Assembly (NCBI GenBank): GCA_900470775.1
Contig: UCBZ01000017.1
Coordinates: 229,181 to 293,180, forward strand
Source of the DNA: Hyphomicrobiales bacterium
GTDB taxonomy: Bacteria; Pseudomonadota; Alphaproteobacteria; Rhizobiales; Beijerinckiaceae
Reading direction: 5' to 3'
Length of the DNA: 64,000 nt
A program made the position numbers and the translations under genes. The first letter of the stretch is position 1, and each line of letters begins with the position of its first letter. Shown here piece by piece: positions 16,792 through 24,603 of this stretch. Under the pieces are notes generated by a model that saw only the letters and a program-made list of their open reading frames with translations, was not told the origin of the DNA and searched no databases.

Positions 16792-16850
16792 GAAGACACG
16801 CGGCCGCAGGCCCGATTCTTCTTCAGGTGAAGACGCGAGGCCGCAGCCCC
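16792..16850. repeat. Imperfect direct repeat duplicating the racemase C-terminal coding segment
   Basis: A 22-bp segment at 16829-16850 encodes the racemase C-terminal residues GLRPRVF on the minus strand. It recurs with 19 of 22 bases identical at 16792-16813, past the stop codon, where it could encode the same seven residues. This suggests a small local duplication that left a non-coding copy. Confidence 0.5.
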
Positions 16851-17572
16851 GCGTGGAACCAGGTGATCATCGAATAGATGTCATGAACCGGCAGCCCCGT
16901 CGCCGCCTGCACCGCCGCCGCATAGGGCGGCATATTGGTGCATTCGAGCACGATCGCCCCGACATCCGGGTGCCGCAGCACGAGATCCAGCGCCGCATTG
17001 ACGACATCGCGCTCGGCCAGGTCGATGTCCATGTCGTCCTTCTCCGCCTTGATCAGGACGCGGAAGAACTCCTTGCCATTCTCCGTGCCGGCGACGGGCG
17101 TATCGAGCGGCACGCCCGCGCCTTCCAGATGAGCCGGAGTGAGGCTGCCGGCCGAGACCGTCACCAGCCCGACGCGCTTGCCTGGCGGCAATGTCGCCTG
17201 CACCCAGGGCACCTGCATCAGCGAGGAGGTCGCGACCGGCACGCCGACGGCCGCTGCAAGCTCGCGCTGGAACAGCGAAAGGAAGCCGCAATTCGTGGTG
17301 ATCGCTTCCGCGCCGAGCCGCACGAGATCCTGCGCCGCCGCGATGAAATCCGGCAGCAAACCGGCCGCGCCCTTGAGCACGACCTTGTCCGGGCTGGCAC
17401 CGTCGACGACGCGGTAAAGCACGGGGAAGGGCCAGGTCGCGCCATTGCCCATGTCGCCGAGGATGCGCGGAAACCGGGCCTCCAGCATCAGGATGCCGAG
17501 CGGCGCCCCGTAGATCGCCTTGCCGCCGCGCGCGATCCGCCGGCTATGAGGGGTGACAGCGGTAATTGTCAT
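16823..17572 (-). CDS. Aspartate/glutamate racemase-family protein
   Basis: A 249-residue protein of the Asp/Glu/hydantoin racemase superfamily. The paired cysteines expected to flank the substrate are visible: 'ITTNCGFLSLFQ' in the N-terminal lobe and 'IVLECTNMPPYA' in the C-terminal lobe. Catabolic members racemise amino acids or hydantoins, and related maleate isomerases use the same cysteine pair. The start is the ATG at 17572; a long open frame upstream has no coding character. It is not tightly linked to another gene: the DUF2793 gene is 147 bp downstream. The exact substrate cannot be read from the sequence. Confidence 0.8.
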   Translation of the reverse strand: MTITAVTPHSRRIARGGKAIYGAPLGILMLEARFPRILGDMGNGATWPFPVLYRVVDGASPDKVVLKGAAGLLPDFIAAAQDLVRLGAEAITTNCGFLSLFQRELAAAVGVPVATSSLMQVPWVQATLPPGKRVGLVTVSAGSLTPAHLEGAGVPLDTPVAGTENGKEFFRVLIKAEKDDMDIDLAERDVVNAALDLVLRHPDVGAIVLECTNMPPYAAAVQAATGLPVHDIYSMITWFHAGLRPRVFT

Positions 17573-17785
17573 GGCTTGCGCGTCTCGTGATGGTCGGCTT
17601 TCGAGAGGTAGCGCGGAAGCGGGCCTAGCGCCATGCTCCGCTGGCAGACCCGCCCCACGCCAGGCGGTCCGGTTGATCATCCCGCGCGACATGCCCATAA
17701 GACGGCCTTCCCGCTCGGAGCGATCCGGCCTGCCCGCTTCGGGCCATTTTGGGGCGGTGCGATAGTTGCATCGGGCGGGAACGGC

Positions 17786-18178
17786 ATGAATGAGGCGCAG
17801 CACTTGAACGACGTGAACAGAACCACCCGACGGATCGCGATCGCCGTCGGCTGGAGTGCGGCGCTGATCATCACATTCGCGACCCTTGCCCCGATCGGAA
17901 GCCGGCCGCACCTGCCGGACGCCGGCCCCGACATCGAGCGCTTCTTCGCTTTCCTTCTGCTGGCGGGCGCGCTGGCGACCGCCTACCCGCGGCACCGTGG
18001 CATCGTCCTGCTCCTGACGATCGGGCTCGTGATCGGCCTGGAGAGCGCCCAACTCCTGGAGCCGACGCGCCACGGAAGGCCCCATGACGCGGTCATCAAG
18101 GGTCTGGGTGCCATCACGGGGATCGCCTTCGCAGTCGTGATGGACAGGCTCTCGCGCGGGCTGCGCCGGGCTCATTGA
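17786..18178 (+). CDS. VanZ-like small membrane protein
   Basis: A 130-residue protein with about four hydrophobic segments and the VanZ-type layout: 'SAALIITFATLAPIG', an acidic 'DIERFFAFLLLAGAL' segment, and 'LLTIGLVIGLESAQLLEPTRHGRPHDAVIKGLGA'-like ends with Glu, Gln, Arg and Asp conserved in the family. VanZ relatives are inner-membrane proteins often found beside polysaccharide or lipid genes; their biochemistry is poorly known. I use the ATG at 17786, since the frame upstream of it reads as non-coding. It precedes the exopolysaccharide priming transferase by 264 bp. Confidence 0.7.
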   Translation: MNEAQHLNDVNRTTRRIAIAVGWSAALIITFATLAPIGSRPHLPDAGPDIERFFAFLLLAGALATAYPRHRGIVLLLTIGLVIGLESAQLLEPTRHGRPHDAVIKGLGAITGIAFAVVMDRLSRGLRRAH

Positions 18179-18316
18179 TCCGCCGCGACGCGGGGTCGAA
18201 GCTGTACCGAAATGGCACGCGGCTCCTTTCCAGAACGATGGCGCGGTGCCCGGCCCCCACGCCGATCGTTGAATCAAGCCGGGTTTTCAGCAGTCATACC
18301 CATTTTGAAGCATGCC

Positions 18317-18334
18317 CAAGCGGCATGCCGCTTG
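18317..18334. promoter_or_regulatory. 18-bp perfect palindrome upstream of the exopolysaccharide transferase gene
   Basis: The sequence CAAGCGGCATGCCGCTTG is perfectly self-complementary and lies 109 bp before the transferase ATG. It is in the gap between the VanZ-like gene and the transferase and not inside a supported gene. An operator for a dimeric regulator of polysaccharide synthesis is the likeliest role. No T run follows, so a terminator is less likely. Confidence 0.45.
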
Positions 18335-18442
18335 CGATCCGTCTCCCCGAAGCGCCCCGACACGGCCGATTGTGCCGGATGGGAGCGCCGACAGAGGTGT
18401 GGGCCTTCCAGCCTGCGCCCGATGCGGAGCGATCGAGCCGAG

Positions 18443-19897
18443 ATGACCGTGAACGAACTGAACCTCGCCGCGGGCCCAGCAACCCAGGATCGCGCCAACG
18501 CATGGCGGCATTGGCTCGGCCTGATCACCGCGGCCACCGACGCACTGGTGGTGATGGCCACCGTCGGGCTGGTCTCGCTGGTCTATCATCTGCAGGCCTA
18601 TGGCGGAGTTCCGGCGAACCAGACCACACTCGAACTGGCGACGATGTTCGCGGCAATCTTCGTCTTCATCAACGCCATGCGCGGCCGCTACCAGATCGCC
18701 AACTACCTCGCCACCAAGGGCCAGATCGCCTCGGCCTTCGCAGTCTGGAACGTGACGATGGTTGCCGTCATCGCCATCCTCTTCCTGACCAAGACCGTCG
18801 AGCACTATTCGCGCGCCGTCATCCTCGCCAGCTACCTTGCCGGCATTCCGGTGATCGCGCTCGCCCGATCGGGCATGGTCCGCACCATCTCGCTGGCCAG
18901 CAAGACCGGGCGCATCACCAGCGAGCGCGTCTTCCTGATCGGCCGGGAACCTGACGTGATGTCGTTCGTCTCCCGGCATCAGCCCTGGAATATCGGCTTC
19001 GCCATCCTCGATGTCGCCTTCCTGCGCAGCGCCGACGAGCGCCGCATCAACGATCCCGCGGCGGCGCTGGCGGCCGATCTCGCCAACGCCGTCGCCAACT
19101 GCCGGATGAAGCGTCCGGACTCGGTCTTCATCGCTCTGCCCTGGTCGGACCATGAGACCATCGACGCCTGCGTCGATGCCTTCATGAACCTGCCCGTCGC
19201 CATCCATCTGACGCCCGAGCGGATCATGGACCGCTTCGAAACGCCTCATATCGTTCGAACGGGTTCGCTCTCCAGCCTGCGTCTGACACGGCCGGCCCTG
19301 TCGATCGCGGAAATTGCCCTGAAGCGGGCCTTCGACATCGTCTCTGCTGCGCTGATCCTGATCCTGACAGCGCCGCTGCTGCTGATCGTCGCCGCCGCGA
19401 TTCGGCTCGATTCGCCGGGTCCGGTGCTGTTCCGCCAGCGCCGCTACGGCTTCAACCAGCAGGCCTTCCGCATCTTCAAGTTCCGCACCATGACGACGAC
19501 GGATGACGGCAACGTCATCGTCCAGGCGACGCGCAACGATACGCGCATCACCCGGGTCGGCCGTGTGCTGCGGCGCTACAATCTCGACGAACTGCCGCAG
19601 TTGCTCAATGTGATCACCGGACAGATGTCGCTGGTCGGGCCACGGCCGCATGCGCTGGCGCATGATCAGGAATTCCAGCGCAAGATCGCGCTCTATGCCC
19701 GCCGCCATAACGTCAAGCCTGGCATCACCGGCTGGGCGCAGGTCAACGGCCTGCGCGGCGAGACCGACACCGACGAGAAGATGGCCAAGCGTGTCGCCTT
19801 CGACCACTGGTATATCGACAACTGGTCGTTCTGGCTCGACATCGCGATTCTGTTCCGGACCGTCCTGAGCAAGAAGGCGTTCTTGAACGCGGGTTAA
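18443..19897 (+). CDS. Exopolysaccharide priming glycosyltransferase (undecaprenyl-phosphate sugar phosphotransferase)
   Basis: A 484-residue polyprenyl glycosylphosphotransferase of the WbaP/ExoY/CpsE type. The N-terminal ~160 residues hold four or five membrane segments. A soluble CoA-binding-like domain follows, then the bacterial sugar transferase domain beginning 'KRAFDIVSAALILILTAPLL'. Catalytic-site motifs include 'KFRTM', 'LDELPQLLNVITGQMSLVGPRP' and 'PGITGWAQVNG'. It transfers a sugar-1-phosphate from UDP-sugar to undecaprenyl phosphate, the first committed step of exopolysaccharide repeat-unit synthesis at the inner membrane. The start is the ATG at 18443; ATG at 18422 is an alternative. 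ManC and an AGE isomerase follow. Confidence 0.92.
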   Translation: MTVNELNLAAGPATQDRANAWRHWLGLITAATDALVVMATVGLVSLVYHLQAYGGVPANQTTLELATMFAAIFVFINAMRGRYQIANYLATKGQIASAFAVWNVTMVAVIAILFLTKTVEHYSRAVILASYLAGIPVIALARSGMVRTISLASKTGRITSERVFLIGREPDVMSFVSRHQPWNIGFAILDVAFLRSADERRINDPAAALAADLANAVANCRMKRPDSVFIALPWSDHETIDACVDAFMNLPVAIHLTPERIMDRFETPHIVRTGSLSSLRLTRPALSIAEIALKRAFDIVSAALILILTAPLLLIVAAAIRLDSPGPVLFRQRRYGFNQQAFRIFKFRTMTTTDDGNVIVQATRNDTRITRVGRVLRRYNLDELPQLLNVITGQMSLVGPRPHALAHDQEFQRKIALYARRHNVKPGITGWAQVNGLRGETDTDEKMAKRVAFDHWYIDNWSFWLDIAILFRTVLSKKAFLNAG

Positions 19898-20048
19898 AGC
19901 GAAAGATCAGGGGTTTTGTATTGGCTCCGAGCGCGCGAAATGCGCAGATCTGACGCCGCACAAGACCAGACAGCGGGGCGAGCAACCTACCAGCGACGTG
20001 CGCTCTTGTTGGACAAGCCATATATCTTCAGTACCAGCAGCCTCCAAT

Positions 20049-21482
20049 TCATGCGCGGTTGTAGACGTCTTCAAGCCGAACGATGTCGTCCTCGCCGAGA
20101 TAGCTGCCGGTCTGGACCTCGATGATCTCGACATCGATCCGGCCGGGATTGGCCAGCCGATGAACTGCCCCGCGTGGAATATAGATCGATTCGTTCTCGG
20201 AGAGGTCGCGCACGCTGTCATCCACGGTGATGCGGGCTGTGCCCTTGACGACGACCCAGTGCTCGGATCGGTGCAGGTGCTTCTGGAGCGAGAGCTGGCC
20301 GCCGGGATAGACCACGATGCGCTTGGCCTGGAAGCGATCCTGCTGCTCCAGCGTGCGGTACCAGCCCCAGGGCCGATAGACGCGCGCATGGTGCGTCGCC
20401 TCGATGCGGCCTGCCTTCTTGAGCTGGTCGACCAGGCCCTTGATCTCGCCTGAGCGCGCCTTGTCGGCGACCAGGACGGCGTCCCTCGTCGCGACAACGA
20501 CGGTGTCGGTCATGCCGAGCACGGCGACGAGCTGGCCTTCGCTCGAAACATAGCTGCCGGTGGTGTCGATGAAGGTGACGTCGCCGGTTGCTGCATTGAA
20601 CGAGCCGTCCTGCGGCGAGACGGCCCAGAGCGCATCCCAGCCGCCGATATCGGACCAGCCGAAATCGCCGCCGACAACGACGGCATGCGTGGTCCGCTCC
20701 ATCACGGCATAGTCGATCGAGATTTTCTTGGCCGTCAGGAAGCTGGCTTCGTCGAGGACCGGCACGCCGAGATCGGTTTTCGCGCTGGAGATCGCGGCGC
20801 GGACGCCGGCGACGCTGTCGGCGTCATGGCCGGCATATTCGTCGATGATCGTGGCGGGCTCGAACAGGAAATTGCCCGAGTTCCAGAGATAGCCGGAGGC
20901 GACGTAGCGCAATGCGGTCTCGTGGTCGGGCTTCTCGACGAAGCGGGCGACCTCGCGAGCCTCGCCGGCGACGGTGGCGCCCGCTTCGATATAGCCGTAG
21001 CCGGTGGCCGGGCTGCTGGGGATGATGCCGAAGGTCACGATCTTGCCGGCGCGCGCCGCCTCGATGCCCGATGCCACCGCCGCGCGAAACGCCGGGACGT
21101 CGAGCACGACATGATCGGCGGCCAGCACGAGGACGAGCGCGTCGGGGCTGTGCTCGGCAATATAAAGGCTCGAGGCCAGGATCGCCGGGCCGGAATCGCG
21201 CGCCACCGGTTCGAGCAGGATGTCGGCCTCCAGCCCGATCTCCGCGACCTGACGCTCCACCATGAAGCGGTGGATCTTGTTGGTGATGACCAGCGGCCTG
21301 CCGAACAATGAGGGGTCGTTGACGCGCGCCAGCGTCTCCTGGAAGGTCGAGAGTTCCCCGATCAGCGGAGCGAACTGCTTCGGAAACGCCTCGCGCGAAG
21401 CGGGCCACAGGCGCGTGCCCGAGCCGCCGCACATGATGACCGGGCGGATGATGCCGCCGGCTTTCACATCAGTCGTTGTCAC
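20049..21482 (-). CDS. manC: Mannose-1-phosphate guanylyltransferase / mannose-6-phosphate isomerase
   Basis: A 477-residue bifunctional type II enzyme. The N-terminal nucleotidyltransferase has 'MCGGSGTRLWPASRE' and the 'FVEKPD' motif that contacts GDP-mannose. The C-terminal ~120 residues are the cupin isomerase domain, with 'RPWGWYRTLE', 'LHRSEHWVVVKG' and 'SIYIPRGAVHRLANPG' carrying the metal-binding His and Glu residues. It makes GDP-mannose from mannose-6-phosphate and GTP, and may interconvert fructose- and mannose-6-phosphate. The ORF starts with GTG at 21482, with GGAG about 10 bp upstream. It diverges from the AGE isomerase gene, which would also feed mannose metabolism. Confidence 0.92.
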   Translation of the reverse strand: MTTTDVKAGGIIRPVIMCGGSGTRLWPASREAFPKQFAPLIGELSTFQETLARVNDPSLFGRPLVITNKIHRFMVERQVAEIGLEADILLEPVARDSGPAILASSLYIAEHSPDALVLVLAADHVVLDVPAFRAAVASGIEAARAGKIVTFGIIPSSPATGYGYIEAGATVAGEAREVARFVEKPDHETALRYVASGYLWNSGNFLFEPATIIDEYAGHDADSVAGVRAAISSAKTDLGVPVLDEASFLTAKKISIDYAVMERTTHAVVVGGDFGWSDIGGWDALWAVSPQDGSFNAATGDVTFIDTTGSYVSSEGQLVAVLGMTDTVVVATRDAVLVADKARSGEIKGLVDQLKKAGRIEATHHARVYRPWGWYRTLEQQDRFQAKRIVVYPGGQLSLQKHLHRSEHWVVVKGTARITVDDSVRDLSENESIYIPRGAVHRLANPGRIDVEIIEVQTGSYLGEDDIVRLEDVYNRA

Positions 21483-21622
21483 GCTTCACTCCAGGCCGCT
21501 AAGCCGCAAGGTCAGATTTCTATGAGAATAGCGACCGCGCCACTTCGTCATGCCGATGATGTTCATAATGCCGCACCCGTCACATAGCATTTTACGTGCA
21601 AGTGGGTATATTTCTAGCGAAT

Positions 21623-21634
21623 GCCGTTAACGGC
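21623..21634. promoter_or_regulatory. 12-bp palindrome in the manC/AGE divergent region
   Basis: GCCGTTAACGGC is a perfect palindrome centred between the manC start (21482) and the proposed AGE-isomerase start (21677). It lies in DNA whose third-position G/C content is low, consistent with regulatory rather than coding sequence. It is a candidate shared operator. Confidence 0.35.
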
Positions 21635-21676
21635 CGAAGCAAGCCAAAAGTTATCCATACGGAGACAATAGAGCGG

Positions 21677-22819
21677 GTGCCCAAGCCGATTTCGAGGCTC
21701 TCACAATGGGTCTGCGACAAGGCCCTCCCTTTCTGGCAGACGCGCGGGCGAGACGCCGTCTTCGGCGGAGTCCATGAGCGGCTGCATTGGGACGGATCGC
21801 CCGATTTGGCGTCACCAAAGCGCGTTCGAGTTCAAGCCCGCCAAATCTACTGCTACGCGCATGCCACGGATCTCGGCTGGTTCGACGGCATCGGTTTTGC
21901 GGGAGCGACGCTGGACTGGCTGTTGGACAAGGCTGGCAGCGCCGGGCGCCGGCCCGGCTTCGCCCATTTGCTCCACCCCGACGGCGACATCGCCGACCCC
22001 CTCCATGACACCTACGACCACGCCTTCATCCTGCTCGCGCTGGCCTGGTATGCAAAGGCCAGCGGCGATGCTCAGGCTCGCGGCCTGATCGGCGCCACGC
22101 TGGCCTTCCTCGACGAGCGGATGCTGTGCCCAGACGGCTCCTATCGCGAAGGCCTGCCGCCCAGTCTTCCACGTCGCCAGAACCCTCACATGCATTTGTT
22201 CGAAGCCATGCTCGCCTTGCACGAGACGATCGCCTACCCCGGCGCGCTCGAACGTGCGGGCCGACTGCGGGCGATGCTGACCGAGCGCTTTCTTCAACCG
22301 GCGCCGGTACTGCGAGAATTCTTCGACGACACGTGGCAGCCGGCCGCCAATGGCATGGGCCGCATAGTCGAACCCGGCCATCAGGCCGAATGGTGCTGGC
22401 TTCTGCGCCGCTACGAAAGGGCCGCCGGTCTTCTTCCGGATGATCTGCCCTCGGCGCTGATCGACGCGGCCGAAACCACCGCAGACCCGGCCACCGGCTT
22501 TCTCATCGATGAGGCATTCGTGGACGGAACGCCGTCAAGGACCAGCCGGAGGCTATGGCCACAGACCGAATGGGCAAAGGCTTGGCTGTCCGAATTCCGT
22601 ATCGGTCGCAAGGGAGCACAGGCAAAGGCGAAGCACGCGCTCAATCAGCTATCGGCTTTCTATCTGGGCCAGCCTCTGCCGGGCGGGTGGATCGACCAGA
22701 TGGATGAAAACGGCCGGCCGATGGTCGATACGATTCCGGCGAGTACGCTCTATCACATCTTCGGCGCCGCCGTGGAAGCTGACGCCGCACTCCAGCATGA
22801 GGCCTCGCGCGAAGGTTAG
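21677..22819 (+). CDS. AGE-family epimerase/isomerase (mannose or mannose-6-phosphate isomerase type)
   Basis: A ~380-residue (alpha/alpha)6-barrel protein of the N-acylglucosamine 2-epimerase family. Conserved pieces include 'RVRVQARQIYCYAHA', 'DTYDHAFILLALAWYA', 'QNPHMHLFEAMLAL', 'EPGHQAEWCWLL' and 'LWPQTEWAKAWL', which carry the two catalytic histidines and the Arg/Glu network. Relatives interconvert mannose and fructose or their 6-phosphates. The frame stays open to GTG at 21596, but that stretch has low third-position G/C and contains a palindrome. I therefore start at GTG 21677, preceded by GGAGA 11 bp upstream. It probably supplies mannose for ManC. Confidence 0.85.
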   Translation: MPKPISRLSQWVCDKALPFWQTRGRDAVFGGVHERLHWDGSPDLASPKRVRVQARQIYCYAHATDLGWFDGIGFAGATLDWLLDKAGSAGRRPGFAHLLHPDGDIADPLHDTYDHAFILLALAWYAKASGDAQARGLIGATLAFLDERMLCPDGSYREGLPPSLPRRQNPHMHLFEAMLALHETIAYPGALERAGRLRAMLTERFLQPAPVLREFFDDTWQPAANGMGRIVEPGHQAEWCWLLRRYERAAGLLPDDLPSALIDAAETTADPATGFLIDEAFVDGTPSRTSRRLWPQTEWAKAWLSEFRIGRKGAQAKAKHALNQLSAFYLGQPLPGGWIDQMDENGRPMVDTIPASTLYHIFGAAVEADAALQHEASREG

Positions 22820-22897
22820 TCCCGACGCTGGGAATGATTTATTGCCAGTGTCCGCTACCGATTTGCACGATTGGAGCTTTGATCCTCACATGACGCA

Positions 22898-22916
22898 GCG
22901 TCTCAATTTGAGACGC
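22898..22916. terminator. Palindromic stem-loop between convergent genes
   Basis: GCGTCTCAA-T-TTGAGACGC is a 9-bp inverted repeat around one base. It lies between the stop of the AGE-isomerase gene (22819) and the stop of the convergent small zinc-ribbon gene (22934). The position suits a bidirectional terminator, but neither side has a T run, so an operator or mRNA-end stabiliser is also possible. Confidence 0.4.
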
Positions 22917-22933
22917 TCGCCCTCGCTGGCTGA

Positions 22934-23179
22934 TCAGAAGACCTCGAAGCTTTGCATCATGATCGGGTCGATGCAGATCAGCGGCGTGTTCGGAAAGCCA
23001 TGGGCTTCCAGCGTGATTGAACGGCTGACGAAGGATTTGTAGCCGAGCCAGGAGCCGATGACGTTGTTGCAGCCGCCGCAGGAGACCGGCGCGTCGTCGG
23101 CAAGGTCCGCCGGAATCGTGATCGAGGGAGAACCGCATTCGCAACAGGCGAATTCGGCTCTCGCAGGCAAGCTGGACAT
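22934..23179 (-). CDS. Small zinc-ribbon-like protein of unknown function
   Basis: An 81-residue protein with two Cys-x2-Cys knuckles, 'CCECGS' and 'CGGCNN', about 20 residues apart, the spacing of a zinc ribbon. The C-terminal half ('KSFVSRSITLEAHGFP') is rich in beta-strand-forming residues and has no recognisable catalytic motif. GGGAG 7 bp before the ATG at 23179 supports translation. The frame is open further upstream, but those residues are basic and low-complexity and read as non-coding. I do not recognise the family. It could be a nucleic-acid or protein-binding adaptor. It stands alone between the AGE-isomerase and LacI genes. Confidence 0.6.
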   Translation of the reverse strand: MSSLPARAEFACCECGSPSITIPADLADDAPVSCGGCNNVIGSWLGYKSFVSRSITLEAHGFPNTPLICIDPIMMQSFEVF

Positions 23180-23391
23180 GGAACGCTCCCCACTGCCGGT
23201 CAATCGATAAAATGTGAGACAGCAATATCGGGGCCAACCGCGACTGCCTGAATCCGATACAGATCGATCAGTTTTGGCTCTCCTGTTCCCGATGACTTCA
23301 GGATGGTCGCATCTTTTCGCACCATCTGCCGCATGTTCAGGCGCAAGCCGCTTTCGCGGCCCCATCAAACCTCGCTCTCTCTTCTCTCCCG

Positions 23392-24486
23392 CTACGGCAA
23401 GTTCTCGCGCAGCACGATCTCGGTGCGCGGCCGCTCGACGCCCTGCGAGGCCGGGCGGCCGGCGCGCAGATTGGCGAAGATCGAGACGCAATCCATCATC
23501 GAGGCCTGCGGGTTCTGGGTGATGACAGCGTCCATCGCCCCCTCGATCAGCAGGCTGCGCGTATCAGGCGTCAGGCCATGGCCGACGAAGACGACCTCGT
23601 GCTGCCGCCCCGATTCCTTCAATGCCCGCGCGATGCCCTCCGGCCCGCCGCCGATATTGTAGATGCCGGCGAGGTCGGGATGCTGTGCCAGGAGCGTCTT
23701 GGTCTGGCGGTAGTTGCGCGCCTCCTCATCATGGCCCTCGCGCAGGCCGACGACCTGGATCGCCGGGAACAGATCCTCGAACAAATGCAGGAAGCCCATC
23801 TCGCGCTCTTCATGGGCGCGGTAGCTCAGGCTGCCGGCGATCATCGCAACCTTGGCGGGCCTGGGCCCGATGAAGCGCGCCAGCAGATAGCCGGCGGTGC
23901 GCCCCGCCGAGCGGTTGTCGAGCCCGACATAGGCGACGCGCTTCGTGTTCGCGATATCGGAGATCAGGGTCACCGCCGGCACGCCGCGCTCAGCCAGCCA
24001 GTCGACCGCCTCCCGAACCGTCGGATGCTCCAGCGCCATGAAGGCGATGCCGTCGACATCGCGCCCGACCTTCTTGAGATGCTGGGCGAGAAGCTCCGGC
24101 TTGAAGCTCTCGATATAGTCGACCCGCGCCCGCATGTTGAACGAGGCGAGTTGATCCTGAGATCCGGCGATCTGGCGCCCGACCATGCCGAGGAAGCGGT
24201 TCGAACCGGCAGGCAGCAGGAAGGCAAGACGCAGCGGCCTGAGCGCGCCGGCAGGCAGGGCGTCGTCGATCGTGTAACCGATCTCACTGGCGGCCTTCAG
24301 CACGCGCTGCACCGTCACCGCGCGGACCCCCGTCCGCTGATTCAGCACCCGGTCGACGGTGGCAGTCGAGACACCGGCGCGTGCGGCGACGTCGTCGATC
24401 CGCGCCGATGCACGGCGGCGCGGCGCCCCCTCGGCGAAAGTCGCGTCCAATGCAGCCGCTGAAGGCGGACGATTCTGGTTGGCCAT
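23392..24486 (-). CDS. LacI-family transcriptional regulator
   Basis: A 364-residue regulator. The helix-turn-helix lies at residues ~28-50 ('RIDDVAARAGVSTATVDRVL'), followed by the hinge helix 'VQRVLKAASEIGY'. The rest is a periplasmic-binding-protein-like effector domain with 'RLAFLLPAGSNRFLGMVGRQ', 'IAFMALEHP' and 'YNIGGGPEGIARAL'. The 'NIGGG' loop and 'VVFVGHGLTPDTR' are typical of the RbsB-like LacI subgroup that senses sugars or polyols. It diverges from the TRAP/RLP operon with 117 bp between the start codons, so it is the likely repressor, with the transported sugar acid or an intermediate as inducer. Confidence 0.9.
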   Translation of the reverse strand: MANQNRPPSAAALDATFAEGAPRRRASARIDDVAARAGVSTATVDRVLNQRTGVRAVTVQRVLKAASEIGYTIDDALPAGALRPLRLAFLLPAGSNRFLGMVGRQIAGSQDQLASFNMRARVDYIESFKPELLAQHLKKVGRDVDGIAFMALEHPTVREAVDWLAERGVPAVTLISDIANTKRVAYVGLDNRSAGRTAGYLLARFIGPRPAKVAMIAGSLSYRAHEEREMGFLHLFEDLFPAIQVVGLREGHDEEARNYRQTKTLLAQHPDLAGIYNIGGGPEGIARALKESGRQHEVVFVGHGLTPDTRSLLIEGAMDAVITQNPQASMMDCVSIFANLRAGRPASQGVERPRTEIVLRENLP

Positions 24487-24493
24487 TCAAATC

Positions 24494-24549
24494 ACATCAA
24501 AAAACATCAAGAATTGAGTTTGACGGACATCACGGCACCTTTCTATCGT
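24494..24549 (+). promoter_or_regulatory. Promoter and direct repeats before the TRAP/RLP operon
   Basis: TTGACG (24520-24525) followed after 18 bp by TATCGT (24544-24549) forms a plausible alphaproteobacterial sigma-70 promoter reading into the TRAP operon. Just upstream are two direct repeats ACATCAA at 24494-24500 and 24504-24510, next to the LacI start codon. They may be regulator half-sites. No clean LacI-type palindrome is visible. Confidence 0.4.
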
Positions 24550-24603
24550 CTGCGCAAGAAGACGGCAATCAATCAGATCGCAAGCCGATCCAGGGAGGAT
24601 CAG

